NCBI RefSeq assembly: GCF_009687905.1
Contig: NZ_BLBG01000012.1
Span: forward strand, 1-64,000
Direction: 5' to 3'
DNA length: 64,000 bases
Source: Lacticaseibacillus zhaodongensis
Lineage (GTDB): Bacteria; Bacillota; Bacilli; Lactobacillales; Lactobacillaceae
Part shown: piece after piece, positions 17,344-26,259 of the stretch
Layout of the letters: the number at the start of each line of letters is the position of its first letter
Position numbering within the stretch: position 1 is the first letter of the stretch
The notes under the pieces: generated by a model
The model's database searches: none
Seen by the model: only the letters and a program-made list of their open reading frames with translations
Told to the model about the DNA's origin: nothing
Translations under genes and position numbers: made by a program

Positions 17344-18558
17344 CTACTTTTTGTCCGCTGCATCCTTCTTATCAGAGCTAGGTTCCTCAGGCTTCGGCGT
17401 TTCCGCATCCGCGTCATCTCCGGCAGCCGCCGCCACGGCCTTATCCCGGCGCATGAAGTTGAAGAACGTAATTCGGGGCTCCTCAACCAAACAAGCCAAA
17501 ATGGTTTTGATGACCGCGTAAACGGGGATGCCCAGAATCACACCGAGCAGGCCGAACATGTTCCCCGCCGTCAGCAGTAATACCAGCACGGTCAGCGGGT
17601 GGATCTCCATCGACTTGCCGATCACGTTCGGGTAGACAAAATTGTTGTCGATCTGTTGCACGGCAACGGCGACAATCACGGCAAAGACAACCTGTTTCCA
17701 AGACACCGTGGACGCCACCAGCACGGCGGGAATCGCACCGAGCCACGGCCCGATGTACGGCACCATGTTCATGATCCCGGCTGTGATCCCAATAACCAGA
17801 GCATAAGGCGTACCGCTGATGGTGTAACCAATGCAGCTCAGGATGCCGACAATCAGCATGTCCGTGAACTGGCCGGTGAAGTAACTATCCATCGTCGCGT
17901 TCATTTTGTGCAGAAGGTTCGCAACGAACTTGCGCCAGCGCGGCGGGGTGAACCGCTGCAGGCTTGGGGACAGGCGGTCGCCATCCTTCATGAAGTAGAA
18001 CAGGACCAGCGGCGCCATGAAGACGTTCACCAGCGCGTTGCCAATGTGGCCGACCACCGCGCTGAAGGTGATAGCACCGGTGCTCAGGTGCTTGCTGGCA
18101 AACTTGAGCGCCTCACCCTGGTTTAAGTTGATGCTGTTCAGAATATCCTGAATGTGCAATTCGGCGGCCAAATTGCTCTTGGCAAAAGTCCGGACAAAAC
18201 TCTCCGTGTCCTTCAAGAAGGCCGGAATGCTGTTGACCAAGCCAACGACCTGGTCCACGACCTGTGGAATCAGGTAGGCTAAGCCGCCGACAATGATCAA
18301 GACAAGGAACACGAAGGCCATCACGTTCGCTGCCCGGCCGGTAACGTGGAGCTTGCGCAGCAACTTCACCAGTGGTTGCAGCAGGTAGTACAAGAAGCCC
18401 GCAATCAAGAACGGCCCCATAATGGTCGACAGGAAGGTGCTGATGGGTGTAAACAAGAAGGAAATTTTGGTGCAAACAAAGATCAGCGCCGCAATCACCA
18501 GCAGCAGTAGGCCCACTAGCAAGCCTTTGACAACGTTGTTCCACGATTCATGTTTCAT
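17344..18558 (-). CDS. AI-2E family transporter
   Basis: Integral membrane protein of 404 residues (PF01594 type: YdbI/TqsA/PerM relatives). Start at ATG 18558 with GAGGTGG upstream. About eight membrane segments are visible, including the paired hydrophobic segments at the N-terminus (ESWNNVVKGLLVGLLLL). Family motifs are APLVLFYFMKDGD, NMVPYIGPWLGAIPA and VQQIDNNFVYPNVIG. The C-terminal 35 residues are an acidic/Lys-rich cytoplasmic tail. Family members export autoinducer-2 or act as ion antiporters, so the substrate is open. Confidence 0.88.
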   Translation of the reverse strand: MKHESWNNVVKGLLVGLLLLVIAALIFVCTKISFLFTPISTFLSTIMGPFLIAGFLYYLLQPLVKLLRKLHVTGRAANVMAFVFLVLIIVGGLAYLIPQVVDQVVGLVNSIPAFLKDTESFVRTFAKSNLAAELHIQDILNSINLNQGEALKFASKHLSTGAITFSAVVGHIGNALVNVFMAPLVLFYFMKDGDRLSPSLQRFTPPRWRKFVANLLHKMNATMDSYFTGQFTDMLIVGILSCIGYTISGTPYALVIGITAGIMNMVPYIGPWLGAIPAVLVASTVSWKQVVFAVIVAVAVQQIDNNFVYPNVIGKSMEIHPLTVLVLLLTAGNMFGLLGVILGIPVYAVIKTILACLVEEPRITFFNFMRRDKAVAAAAGDDADAETPKPEEPSSDKKDAADKK

Positions 18559-18883
18559 GGGGCCACCTCGATTCGTTGATTTTTCCGGATAGATAACACT
18601 TAGTTTCATTATACACACCCGGCGTACGGATTCCTCATGCAAAAGTCGGAAAAGCGGCCGCTCAATTGCCGGTGCAGACGGTTTTTGGGGCCGCGAGCTG
18701 CCATTGCCGCTCCGTTCGCGCCGCGACCAAGGGCTCAGCTTGGCCAAAAGCAATGACGGCCATGGCAAAATCAGCGGCGATGAGCGCGTGCCGTTTCACG
18801 TGCGGCGTCAGGCTAGCCTGGTGGCAGAAACGGTAAAATGCTTTGGCTTGAGGTGCGGCGGCCGCCCGGTATTTTGCCATCAT

Positions 18884-19045
18884 TTACGTCGCCAGGGCGT
18901 GCACAAGTCGCACTTGCTGGGCAGCCGGGTTCGCGGCCGCCGCGACCCAGGTTTCATAGCGCCGCCGGTAGCTTGGGGCCAGCTGCTGGAAGAACGCCAG
19001 TGCATCCTTATCTGCGGCCAAGAATGCGGGTAGAGTAGTTGCCAT
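18884..19045 (-). CDS. Short OmdA/YdeI-like protein, possibly truncated
   Basis: A 53-residue frame whose start ATG overlaps the DUF2200 stop as TAATG. The core (FFQQLAPSYRRRYETWV) resembles the small helical OmdA domain (PF13376). The frame stops at 18884, and the very next codons (18883 onward, MMAKYRAAA) continue in the same frame for 73 residues. A nonsense mutation may therefore have cut a once longer gene. The distal part (18662-18883) is not recognisable. Confidence 0.45.
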   Translation of the reverse strand: MATTLPAFLAADKDALAFFQQLAPSYRRRYETWVAAAANPAAQQVRLVHALAT

Positions 19046-19395
19046 TAGTGCTGGCCCCGGTGGATGATTTTGGTGACCGGGCGCCCCTTGGCCAGTTCAT
19101 CGACCACCTTGTCTAGCTCGCGGACACGCCGCATTAAGGGGTCGGTGCTGGTTTCGACCCGCACCCCGCAAACAACACCGGTGATTGCGGCCGCTTCAGC
19201 CCGCCACGGTGCGCGCTGGCAAAATTCAGCAACCGTTTCGGTCTCAGGCAGGTTTTGCAAAGTAGCAGCGGGCACACCGGTAAACGCGGTCAAAACTTCG
19301 TCCAGCTCCGCTTGCTGGCGGCCTTTGCGCGTAATTTTTTGCAGGTATAGGGCGTAGATGCGCTGCATTGACATGGTGCCGATTGGTTTGGGCAT
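19045..19395 (-). CDS. DUF2200 family protein
   Basis: Cytoplasmic protein of 116 residues starting at ATG 19395 with GAAAGGAGC upstream. The segment MQRIYALYLQKITRKGR and the C-terminal RRVRELDKVVDELAKG fit the DUF2200 family (function unknown). It is translationally coupled to the following short OmdA-like frame. Confidence 0.75.
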   Translation of the reverse strand: MPKPIGTMSMQRIYALYLQKITRKGRQQAELDEVLTAFTGVPAATLQNLPETETVAEFCQRAPWRAEAAAITGVVCGVRVETSTDPLMRRVRELDKVVDELAKGRPVTKIIHRGQH

Positions 19396-19466
19396 GGAGA
19401 GGGCTCCTTTCAGGTAGGGGACGGGTGATAAGGACAGTATAACGGACCGGTGGATTCGGGAAAATA

Positions 19467-19540
19467 AAAATTCACCCTGAACTAAGGAAAATGTTCAGGG
19501 TGAATTTTACGTTAATGCTCAGGAGCTAAGCGGCTTGGGG
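19467..19540 (-). repeat. Family B repeat, truncated copy B7
   Basis: Contains the apical hairpin (TTCACCCTGAAC with GTTCAGGGTGAA), the conserved GTTAATGCTCA motif and the GGAGCTaagcGGCTT arm. The matching left arm is missing. Its right 45 bp are almost identical to copy B6 at 20 kb, so the two form direct repeats around 19541-19990. Confidence 0.75.
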
Positions 19541-19583
19541 ATAACTCGCATTACATTGATTTATTTTCTAGCTTACGGTGTCT

Positions 19584-19745
19584 AGTCGAGCTCCGCGGGG
19601 CTGCCTCTTGAACTTTTGCAACTTGTTGCCATTAGTTCAAAGGACAACGTAGTGAAGGTTGCGGCTAGCTGACACCGAACCTAATTGGCATTAGGCCCAG
19701 TGTCCTCTAGTCCTCACCTTCAAACCGCCCCGCTGCGCTCTAATT
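19584..19745. repeat. Long palindromic structure of unknown type
   Basis: GAGCTCCGCGGGGC (19588-19601) pairs imperfectly with GCCCCGCTGCGCTC. Nested inside are TTGAAC/GTTCAA, GTGAAGGT/ACCTTC and GACAC/GTGTC. It has the architecture of the other intergenic elements here, but no second copy is visible in this window. Confidence 0.55.
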
Positions 19746-19778
19746 TACACTGTCCATCGCCCCCGGCCACTCCGTTGT

Positions 19779-19818
19779 CCATTCCACTACGGGCAGCAAG
19801 CTGCACTAGTGGAAGTGG
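19779..19818 (-). repeat. Family F hairpin, copy F1
   Basis: A 40-bp hairpin, CCATTCCACTA...TAGTGGAAGTGG, with a GCAGCAAGCTGC core. It matches the reverse complement of F2 at 32817-32856. Confidence 0.7.
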
Positions 19819-19924
19819 CGACTTTGGACCGATCTGAATAAGAGCTAATCGGTGCAAAGTCGGCCACCTTCGCCTCGCTACGGATGTAGGAGAGTAAGCG
19901 GTGAACCGCCAACTCTCCCAGCAT
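19816..19924 (-). repeat. Family C structured repeat, copy C1
   Basis: Conserved blocks GGCCACCT, GCTACGGATGT, GGAGAGTAAGCG and CCAACTCTCCCAGCAT join two variable hairpins (GGCGACTTTG with CAAAGTCG, and GCGGTGAACCGC). The second copy is C2 at 41495-41602, in the opposite orientation. Confidence 0.75.
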
Positions 19925-19932
19925 CTGAACGT

Positions 19933-20043
19933 GCGGCAAAAGCCAGCTCCTTCCGCTTAACAAAAAATTCACCCTGAACACAAAATACATGTGTTCAGGG
20001 TGAATTTTACGTTAATGCTCAGGAGCTAAGCGGCTTTTGCCGC
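19933..20043 (-). repeat. Family B structured repeat, copy B6
   Basis: Read on the minus strand: outer stem GCGGCAAAAGCC/GGCTTTTGCCGC, bulge GCTT, AGCTCC/GGAGCT, conserved TGAGCATTAAC and GTTAAGCGGAAG, then a long apical hairpin. The outer stem is unlike other copies but still pairs perfectly. It lies 6 bp past the oppA stop and may also act as its terminator. Confidence 0.85.
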
Positions 20044-20048
20044 ACTCC

Positions 20049-21704
20049 CTACTTAATATACGCGGTCTTGTAAGACCACTGCGTACCAGCGGTGTTGTGG
20101 ACGATGCCCTTCACGTTGCTCTTTTGCATCCATGAGTAAACACTCTGGTACAGCGGTGTTACCGCCTGGTCGTTGGTCAGCAGCTTGCTGGCCTGGACCA
20201 TGTCGCCCCAGCGCTTGGCCGCGTCATTTGCGTCCGTCGTGCTGGCCTTGGTCACAAGGTCGTTGTACTGGGCGTTGTTGTACTTACCAACGTTGTAAGA
20301 AGAATTATTGCCCATGATTTGCAGGAAGGAAATCGGGTCGTTGAAGTCGGCACCCCAACCGGTCAGGGCGATGTCAAAATCACCCTCGGTCCGCAGCTGC
20401 TGCGCTGACTGAGTTGGCACCGTCTTGATGACGATTTTGATTCCCGGCATCAACTTTTCGAGCTGGGCCTCAACGTACTGGACAACTTCCTTAGTCGCGG
20501 GGTCATCCCCGTTGTCGGAGCCCGCCAGCAAGGTGATTTTGGCGCTCGTCACGCCCGTTGCCTTCTTGGCGGCGGCCCACTTCTTAGCAACTAACTGCTT
20601 GTTGTAAGTGTTGGCCCCACTAACCTTCTGGTCAACGGAGAAGTCCTTACCCGTGGTCGGGTTGCTTGCCAAGTCACTAGCAACCATCCCCGTTGGGATC
20701 AGCGTGTTGACGCCGACCACCTTCTTGGCGAGAGTCTTGCGGTCCAGCGCCGCAGACACGCCCTGACGGAAGTCGCGGTTGTTAAACAGTTTCTTCAGCT
20801 TCGGGTCGTGGTCGCGGAAGTTGTAGGCCATGAAGCTGACGTAAGAGTAGGCGTAGGTGTGGTACTCCTTGTTGCGTGCGTAGTTAGCCACCTGCGTTGG
20901 GTCCAGCTGGCTCATGTCGACTTTGCCGGTCTGGTAGAGGTCGAGGCTGGTCGTGTTGTCGTTGACCACGTGGTAGGTGATCTTGTGCAACTTGACCTTG
21001 CCCTTATCCCAGTAGTTATTGTTCTTAACAAAAGTCCAGTCGTTCGCGGTCCCGTTCCACTTGCTGACCTTGAATGGGCCGGAGTAAACACTGTACTTGG
21101 CGTTCGTGCCGTACTTCTTGCCGTACTTCTCCGCCACGGCCTGGTTCTGCGGGCCAAACAGCGGGTAGGCCATCAGGACCTTGAAGTAGGCGATCGGCTG
21201 GTCGAGCTGGACCTGCACCGTGTGCTTGTCCAGCGCCTTGATGCCCAGCGCGTCCGGCGCCATTTTGCCCGTTGTGATGGCACTCGCGTTCTTCACGCCG
21301 TCAAAGAGGTAGGCGTATGGTGAGGCCGTCTTCGGGGTGACCGTGCGCCGCCAGGAGTAGACAAAATCCTGCGCGGTGATGGGGTCGCCGTTGCTCCACT
21401 TGGCGTTCTTACGGATGGTGAAGGTCCAAGTCTTGCCGTCCGCACTCTTGGTGCTGGACGCGGCGAGACCGGCGATGGCCTTGCCCTTCTTGCCCAGGCG
21501 GTAGAAGCTTTCGTAGACGTTCCCAGTCTGGCCAAAACCGGTCGACTTGGAAATATCGATCGTGTCGAGCTGCGCGGCGGCGGGCAGCTTGAGCGTTTGC
21601 TGCTGCTTGGCGCTATCAGCGGACTTGCTGCCACATGCGGCCAGCAACACCGCGGAGAGCAAGGTAACGGTCGCGACACTAAATAACTTATAATTCTTCT
21701 TCAT
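20049..21704 (-). CDS. oppA: Oligopeptide ABC transporter binding lipoprotein (OppA-like)
   Basis: Extracellular peptide-binding lipoprotein of 551 residues. The signal peptide ends in the lipobox LLAAC (Cys24 is lipidated). The family 5 solute-binding fold is visible in DTIDISKSTGFGQTGNVYESFYRLGKKG, TIRKNAKWSNGDPITAQDFVYSWRRTV and YPLFGPQNQAV. Start ATG 21704 follows GGGAGAAACC. It delivers oligopeptides to an Opp permease, but no permease or ATPase genes adjoin it, so it is a stand-alone binding protein using a transporter encoded elsewhere. Confidence 0.92.
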   Translation of the reverse strand: MKKNYKLFSVATVTLLSAVLLAACGSKSADSAKQQQTLKLPAAAQLDTIDISKSTGFGQTGNVYESFYRLGKKGKAIAGLAASSTKSADGKTWTFTIRKNAKWSNGDPITAQDFVYSWRRTVTPKTASPYAYLFDGVKNASAITTGKMAPDALGIKALDKHTVQVQLDQPIAYFKVLMAYPLFGPQNQAVAEKYGKKYGTNAKYSVYSGPFKVSKWNGTANDWTFVKNNNYWDKGKVKLHKITYHVVNDNTTSLDLYQTGKVDMSQLDPTQVANYARNKEYHTYAYSYVSFMAYNFRDHDPKLKKLFNNRDFRQGVSAALDRKTLAKKVVGVNTLIPTGMVASDLASNPTTGKDFSVDQKVSGANTYNKQLVAKKWAAAKKATGVTSAKITLLAGSDNGDDPATKEVVQYVEAQLEKLMPGIKIVIKTVPTQSAQQLRTEGDFDIALTGWGADFNDPISFLQIMGNNSSYNVGKYNNAQYNDLVTKASTTDANDAAKRWGDMVQASKLLTNDQAVTPLYQSVYSWMQKSNVKGIVHNTAGTQWSYKTAYIK

Positions 21705-21945
21705 AAATTGGTTTCTCCCAACGTGTGGTGTGAGCCGAGCCCACCGCCACTTTTACCGGGCACTAGCAGTCCGCTAGCGAGAGGTTCTTGCTACGCGGCC
21801 ACTGGCACCGTTAGATTCAATTCCATACACGCGCACTGACAACAGCAACACATATATGACCACCCCCAGAATATCCTTCGTTTCGGTTGTGCAAATGCGC
21901 AACCCGCTGGCTTTTATTATCGCAGATTAACTTATCTTTAGTCAA
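21705..21945 (-). promoter_or_regulatory. Promoter and long structured leader of oppA
   Basis: TTGACT (21940-21945), 18 bp, GATAAT (21916-21921) on the minus strand, followed by about 200 nt before the start codon. The leader folds locally (GGTTG...CAACC, and GCTAGCGG with neighbouring pairs). I could not match it to a T-box, SAM or other known riboswitch. Confidence 0.5.
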
Positions 21946-22107
21946 TGAATTTGCCCGGACAATCCCGGGGGTGCTGTCCCCACGAGCGGGTAATAACAAT
22001 CTTAATTGCGACTTCACTCATTCTTAAGTCGCTTACGGACAACGCCGTGATACGCTAAACTGATTCCAAGGCTTGTGGAAACTGAATTATTTTGGAGGGT
22101 AAACATC

Positions 22108-22797
22108 ATGGCACAAACGATTTTACTAGTTGAAGACGAAGATGGGCTGGTTACCTATTTGCGGTCCGAGTTGCAATTTGAGGACTACCAGGTACTGACC
22201 GCCGGCACCGGCACGGAGGCGCTACGGGTTTACGCGGCGCACAAGGACGAACTGGACCTGATTATTTTGGACTGGATGCTGCCCGAACTGGACGGACTCG
22301 AGGTCATGCGGCGGATCCGGCGCCACGACAACATCCCCATCATCATGATGACCGCCCGCGATTACGTCGGTGATAAGGTTGCCGGGCTCGACAACGGTGC
22401 CGATGATTACATCACCAAACCCTTCGAAATCGAGGAGTTCCTCGCCCGCCTGCGCGTCATCATGCGGCGCAAGGGGCGCAGCCACCCCGCAGCAAATAAC
22501 TACCAGGTTGGCGACCTAGAGCTCGACGTCAAGGCGCGCCGGGTCACCCGCGGCAAGCATCAGGCCGAGCTAACCCAACGTGAATTCGCACTGCTACGGG
22601 TGCTGATGCAAAATAGCGGCGAACCGCTGACGCGCGACGAGCTGCTGGACCAGGTCTGGGGCGCCGACTACAGCGGCCAGCCCAACATCGTTGACGTCTA
22701 CATCCGCTACCTGCGCGGCAAAATTGACCTGCCCGCCCACCAGAGCATCATCCACACGGTGCGCGGCGTCGGTTACGTGATTGAAGGCGGTGAATGA
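22108..22797 (+). CDS. OmpR-family response regulator
   Basis: Protein of 229 residues starting at ATG 22108 (GGAGGG upstream). The receiver domain shows LVEDEDG (acidic pocket), LIILDWMLPELDG (phospho-acceptor Asp), MMTARD (Thr) and DYITKPFEIEE (Lys). The C-terminal winged helix (LTQREFALLRVLMQNSGEPLTRDELLDQVWG) binds DNA. Its stop overlaps the kinase start (ATGA). Proximity to the dlt operon makes envelope-stress or antimicrobial-peptide control a reasonable inference. Confidence 0.95.
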   Translation: MAQTILLVEDEDGLVTYLRSELQFEDYQVLTAGTGTEALRVYAAHKDELDLIILDWMLPELDGLEVMRRIRRHDNIPIIMMTARDYVGDKVAGLDNGADDYITKPFEIEEFLARLRVIMRRKGRSHPAANNYQVGDLELDVKARRVTRGKHQAELTQREFALLRVLMQNSGEPLTRDELLDQVWGADYSGQPNIVDVYIRYLRGKIDLPAHQSIIHTVRGVGYVIEGGE

Positions 22798-24200
22798 TGC
22801 GCAAAAGAAAACCCCGGGTCCGCTCCAGCGCGGCCCGTATCAGCCGCACCTACGTGGCCCTGCTGACAATCGTCATGCTGAGCACGGCTCTGGCCACCGT
22901 CAGTGCCGTGGGGCTGCACCTCGTCCGCAACAAGCGGGAGGACGCGACCCAGCTGATGACCGTCCTCAAGAAATCATTTTCCGACTACAAACCCGACTGG
23001 GATTACTGGCGGGACACCGCACCGATCAACGTCCACAGTACTTTTGTGCGCGTCAGTGTGACCAAGGCGAACGGGCAGAAACACTTTTTCTACTCCCACA
23101 ACGCCCACCACTTCCTGCAGTACAACTGGGAATCGCTGCCCATCCTCAAAAATATTCAGTACCAGCCAGCCCGCGGCATCTACTACCACACCACCGACAA
23201 GGTTGCGTACACGGGCCACCTCACCGTGCGCTATGAGGTCTGGCTCAGCCTGAACAACGTCATCCAGCTGTTCAAGCTGATTTTGGAGGTGATTACCCTC
23301 ATCACCATCATCGGAATTGCAATCGGCATCTGGCTGACGATCCTGCTGGCCAAACGCCTGAACCAGCCGCTGGTCGACCTGACCACCGCGAGCCAGAACA
23401 TCAAACAAGTCGCGAATCCGGAGCAGGCTGAATCGCTACCGGTGCCGGCTGAGCCCCAGGAAGTCCACAATCTCGCCGCCCAGTTCAACAAGCTGCTCGC
23501 GGCCCAGAACCGGCAGCTCGTCCGCGACCACCGCTTCGTTTCGGACGCATCCCACGAGCTGCGCACCCCGCTGGCGGCGATTCGCGGCCACATTGAACTG
23601 CTGCAGCGCCACGGCAAGCAGCACCCGGAGATCATCCCCGCTTCCCTGGCCACGATTGATACCGAATCGCGCAAAATGCAGGCACTGATTGAAAGCCTGT
23701 TGCAGCTGTCGCGAATGGACCAGGCACAATTGACGCTCCAGCCCTTTGACCTCAGCGCCCTGTGCAAGCAGGTGGCGGCGACCTACCAGAAACAGTTACC
23801 GCAGCAACTGATCGTTAAGGCCCCCGAACAGGTCACGGCAATGGGCGACCCCGAAACCGTCGAGCACATCCTGCTGGCACTACTGGCCAACGCCCGCAAG
23901 TACGCCCCAGAAAACAGCACGATTCTCCTTATAGTTGCGGCGGCGGGCAACACGGCCAAAATGGAGGTCCGGGACCACGGCGCTGGCATCAGTGCCGCGG
24001 ACAAGCCCCGCATCTTCGACCGCTTCTACCGCGTGGACGCATCGCGCTCCAAGAAGATTCCGGGCACCGGCCTCGGTCTCGCAATCGTCGCGCGCCTGGC
24101 AGCCCTCAACCACGGCCAGGTAGCGGTCCACGACAACCAGCCCCACGGCAGTGTGTTCACGCTGGAATTGCAGCGCGTCCGGAAGAATCAGCTAGCTTAA
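22794..24200 (+). CDS. Sensor histidine kinase
   Basis: Membrane kinase of 468 residues. A first membrane helix lies near residues 22-45, an extracellular sensor of about 110 residues follows, and a second helix lies near 158-180. After these come a HAMP domain, the H-box DASHELRTPLAAIRGH (His is autophosphorylated) and ATPase boxes N (LLALLANARKYAP), G1 (VRDHGAGIS), F and G2 (GTGLGLAI). It is the partner of the response regulator immediately upstream. The sensor domain is not a type I can name. Confidence 0.94.
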   Translation: MMRKRKPRVRSSAARISRTYVALLTIVMLSTALATVSAVGLHLVRNKREDATQLMTVLKKSFSDYKPDWDYWRDTAPINVHSTFVRVSVTKANGQKHFFYSHNAHHFLQYNWESLPILKNIQYQPARGIYYHTTDKVAYTGHLTVRYEVWLSLNNVIQLFKLILEVITLITIIGIAIGIWLTILLAKRLNQPLVDLTTASQNIKQVANPEQAESLPVPAEPQEVHNLAAQFNKLLAAQNRQLVRDHRFVSDASHELRTPLAAIRGHIELLQRHGKQHPEIIPASLATIDTESRKMQALIESLLQLSRMDQAQLTLQPFDLSALCKQVAATYQKQLPQQLIVKAPEQVTAMGDPETVEHILLALLANARKYAPENSTILLIVAAAGNTAKMEVRDHGAGISAADKPRIFDRFYRVDASRSKKIPGTGLGLAIVARLAALNHGQVAVHDNQPHGSVFTLELQRVRKNQLA

Positions 24201-24303
24201 CAAAAGCTTTGCTATTGGGTCATTAATTTTTAAAATGCTGCTAAGCCAGCATTTGCAAGGCTAATCTTAAAAAATCTCATTTGTTGCTCAGCTTTTATAA
24301 ATA

Positions 24304-24355
24304 GCGCCCCCTAAGGATGATTCCTAAACTGAAATTATCCTTGGGGGGCGTTTTT
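24304..24355 (+). terminator. Terminator of the two-component operon
   Basis: CGCCCCCTAAGGAT pairs with the ATCCTTGGGGGGCG side across a 17-base loop, followed by TTTTT. Confidence 0.8.
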
Positions 24356-24357
24356 GT

Positions 24358-24475
24358 ACAGAGCGGAACGGGGCGTTCTGAAACTGAGCATTAACGTACT
24401 CAAGTCCAAATGCTTGGGTTTAAGCGTTTGGATTTGAGTGGGTTAAGCGCAAGATTCAGCCCCGTGTAGCTCGAC
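24358..24475 (+). repeat. Family B structured repeat, copy B1
   Basis: Starts ACAGAGCGGA and ends GCTCGAC. The outer stem is CGGGGC(gttc)TGAA with TTCAGCCCCG. The conserved TGAGCATTAAC and GTTAAGCGCAAG flank a variable apical hairpin (ACTCAA...TTGAGT, TCCAAATGCTT with AAGCGTTTGGA). It lies directly upstream of the dlt operon. Confidence 0.85.
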
Positions 24476-24567
24476 TCAGCACCGGCTGCTAGAAGAGCAT
24501 CATTAAGCAGCTCGACTACGTGCAGAGCAGATCCCCCACAAGCAGATATTGGAGGCCAGTAGCCATT

Positions 24568-24708
24568 ATGCACAAATATTTTGAGCAGCACCCGGCGGCG
24601 AGCTTCATCTTGCGCACCGCTATCTACGCCGCAATTATCCTCACCCTGGTTTATCTATACAGCTACCGCGGCGTTTCTGGAGCCCACTTCATTTACAACG
24701 AATTTTAA
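24568..24708 (+). CDS. dltX: DltX, small membrane protein of teichoic acid D-alanylation
   Basis: A 46-residue protein with one membrane helix (RTAIYAAIILTLVYLYSY) and the conserved C-terminal FIYNEF of the DltX family. ATG 24568 has GGAGG upstream. DltX is needed for D-alanine transfer and carries the motif thought to hand D-Ala across the membrane with DltB. It is the first gene of the dlt operon. Confidence 0.92.
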   Translation: MHKYFEQHPAASFILRTAIYAAIILTLVYLYSYRGVSGAHFIYNEF

Positions 24709-24747
24709 ACCACGCGGATTCTTACCCGTGGCAGAGGAGAGACCAAT

Positions 24748-26259
24748 ATGAACATGGAAATCATTAGCGAAATTGACCGCAACGCCGCACTGCACCCGGA
24801 GCGCATTGCGTACGACTACCTAGGCCAGCAAAACACTTACGGCGAGCTAAAAGCTGCCAGCGACGCCATCGCCGCGAACATCACCGCCCGGTACTTGGAC
24901 CGCAAGCGGCCCATCATGGTTTACGCCGACCAGCAGTTCACGACCATCGCGGCCTTTCTGGGCTGCGTCAAGGCCGGCCACGCCTACATCCCCGTGGACA
25001 CGCACTCACCTAACGAGCGCCTGACCATGATTGCGGAGATCGCTCAACCAGTTTTGACCATCGCCACCGCCGCACTGAGTGTCGAACTGAGTATGCCCAT
25101 CATGAGCCCCACAGAGCTCGCCATGTGCATTCAGAACCCGGAACAGCAGCCAAAAGTGCAGCTGCAGCCCGTCAGCGGCGATGAGAACTTCTACATCATC
25201 TTCACCTCCGGCACGACCGGCCAGCCCAAGGGCGTGCAGATCAGCAGCACCAACCTACGCAGCTTCACCGACTGGATGCGCGACTTCAAGTTGCCGCAGC
25301 AGCCCCGCTTTCTCGTTCAGGCGCCGTACTCATTTGACCTTTCCGTCATGAGCCTGTACCCAACCTTACTCGCCGGTGGCACGCTGGTGGTTTTGCCCCG
25401 CGCCGAATCGGAAAACTTGGGCACAATGTTCAAACTGTTGCCCAGCCTGCATCTGGACGTTTGGGTGTCCACACCGTCATTCATGGCGATGTGCCTGCTC
25501 GACAATAATTTCACCGCTGCGCACTACCCAGAACTCAAGCAGATTTTCTTCTGCGGCGAGGAGCTCACAAATCAATTAGCCAGCACAATTTTGGAACGCT
25601 TCCCGGACGTTGAGCTCTATAACACTTACGGGCCGACCGAGACGACCGTTGCCGTCACCGCGGTCCAGATCACGCAGGCGTTGCTCCAGCAATACTCCCG
25701 CCTGCCCATTGGTTACGCGAAGGCCGACACCACAATCAGTTTAGTTACTGATGCGCCAGCCGGGACGGAGGGCGAACTGCTCATTAGCGGCCCCAGCGTC
25801 TCCCGCGGTTACATCAACCGCCCGGAAAAGACGGCCGCGGTCTTTAGCACCCAGGGCGGCAAGCGGAGTTACCGCTCCGGCGATCTGGGCACCATCGCCG
25901 CGGACGGGCTGGTGTTCTACCACGGACGCACCGATTTCCAGATCAAAATGAACGGTTACCGCATCGAACTGGAAGAGGTCAACCACTTCCTGAACGCCTC
26001 CAAGTACATCAAGCAGGGCGTTGCCATCCCCCGCTACGGCGCCGATCACAAGGTCAAGCAGCTACTGGCCTACATCGTGCCGGAAGCAGGCGCGCTCAGT
26101 GGCACGCAGCTCACCGTCGCCATCAAGGCCGAACTCAAGCAGATGATGATGGCCTACATGATTCCGCAGCGTTTCGTCTACCGGGACCAATTGCCGCTAA
26201 CGGCGAATGACAAGGTGGCCATCAAGGCGCTGATCAGCGAGGTCAACGATCATGCCTAG
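24748..26259 (+). CDS. dltA: D-alanine--carrier protein ligase DltA
   Basis: Adenylating enzyme of 503 residues that activates D-alanine with ATP and loads it onto DltC. Signature motifs are YIIFTSGTTGQPKGV (P-loop-like, near residue 150), NTYGPTETTVA, SYRSGDLG and GRTDFQIKMNGYRIELEE. The C-terminal Lys sits in PLTANDKVA. GAGGAG precedes the start. The length is normal. The stop overlaps the dltB start by 8 bases. Confidence 0.96.
   Translation: MNMEIISEIDRNAALHPERIAYDYLGQQNTYGELKAASDAIAANITARYLDRKRPIMVYADQQFTTIAAFLGCVKAGHAYIPVDTHSPNERLTMIAEIAQPVLTIATAALSVELSMPIMSPTELAMCIQNPEQQPKVQLQPVSGDENFYIIFTSGTTGQPKGVQISSTNLRSFTDWMRDFKLPQQPRFLVQAPYSFDLSVMSLYPTLLAGGTLVVLPRAESENLGTMFKLLPSLHLDVWVSTPSFMAMCLLDNNFTAAHYPELKQIFFCGEELTNQLASTILERFPDVELYNTYGPTETTVAVTAVQITQALLQQYSRLPIGYAKADTTISLVTDAPAGTEGELLISGPSVSRGYINRPEKTAAVFSTQGGKRSYRSGDLGTIAADGLVFYHGRTDFQIKMNGYRIELEEVNHFLNASKYIKQGVAIPRYGADHKVKQLLAYIVPEAGALSGTQLTVAIKAELKQMMMAYMIPQRFVYRDQLPLTANDKVAIKALISEVNDHA

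Noticed and set aside
19467-20043. CRISPR-like array
   Set aside because: Repeats differ in type, length and orientation, with no regular spacers and no cas genes.
21705-21800. T-box in the oppA leader (GGTGCCAGTGG, GTGGCGG)
   Set aside because: No GGTGGTACC-type T-box sequence and no stem I/specifier arrangement.
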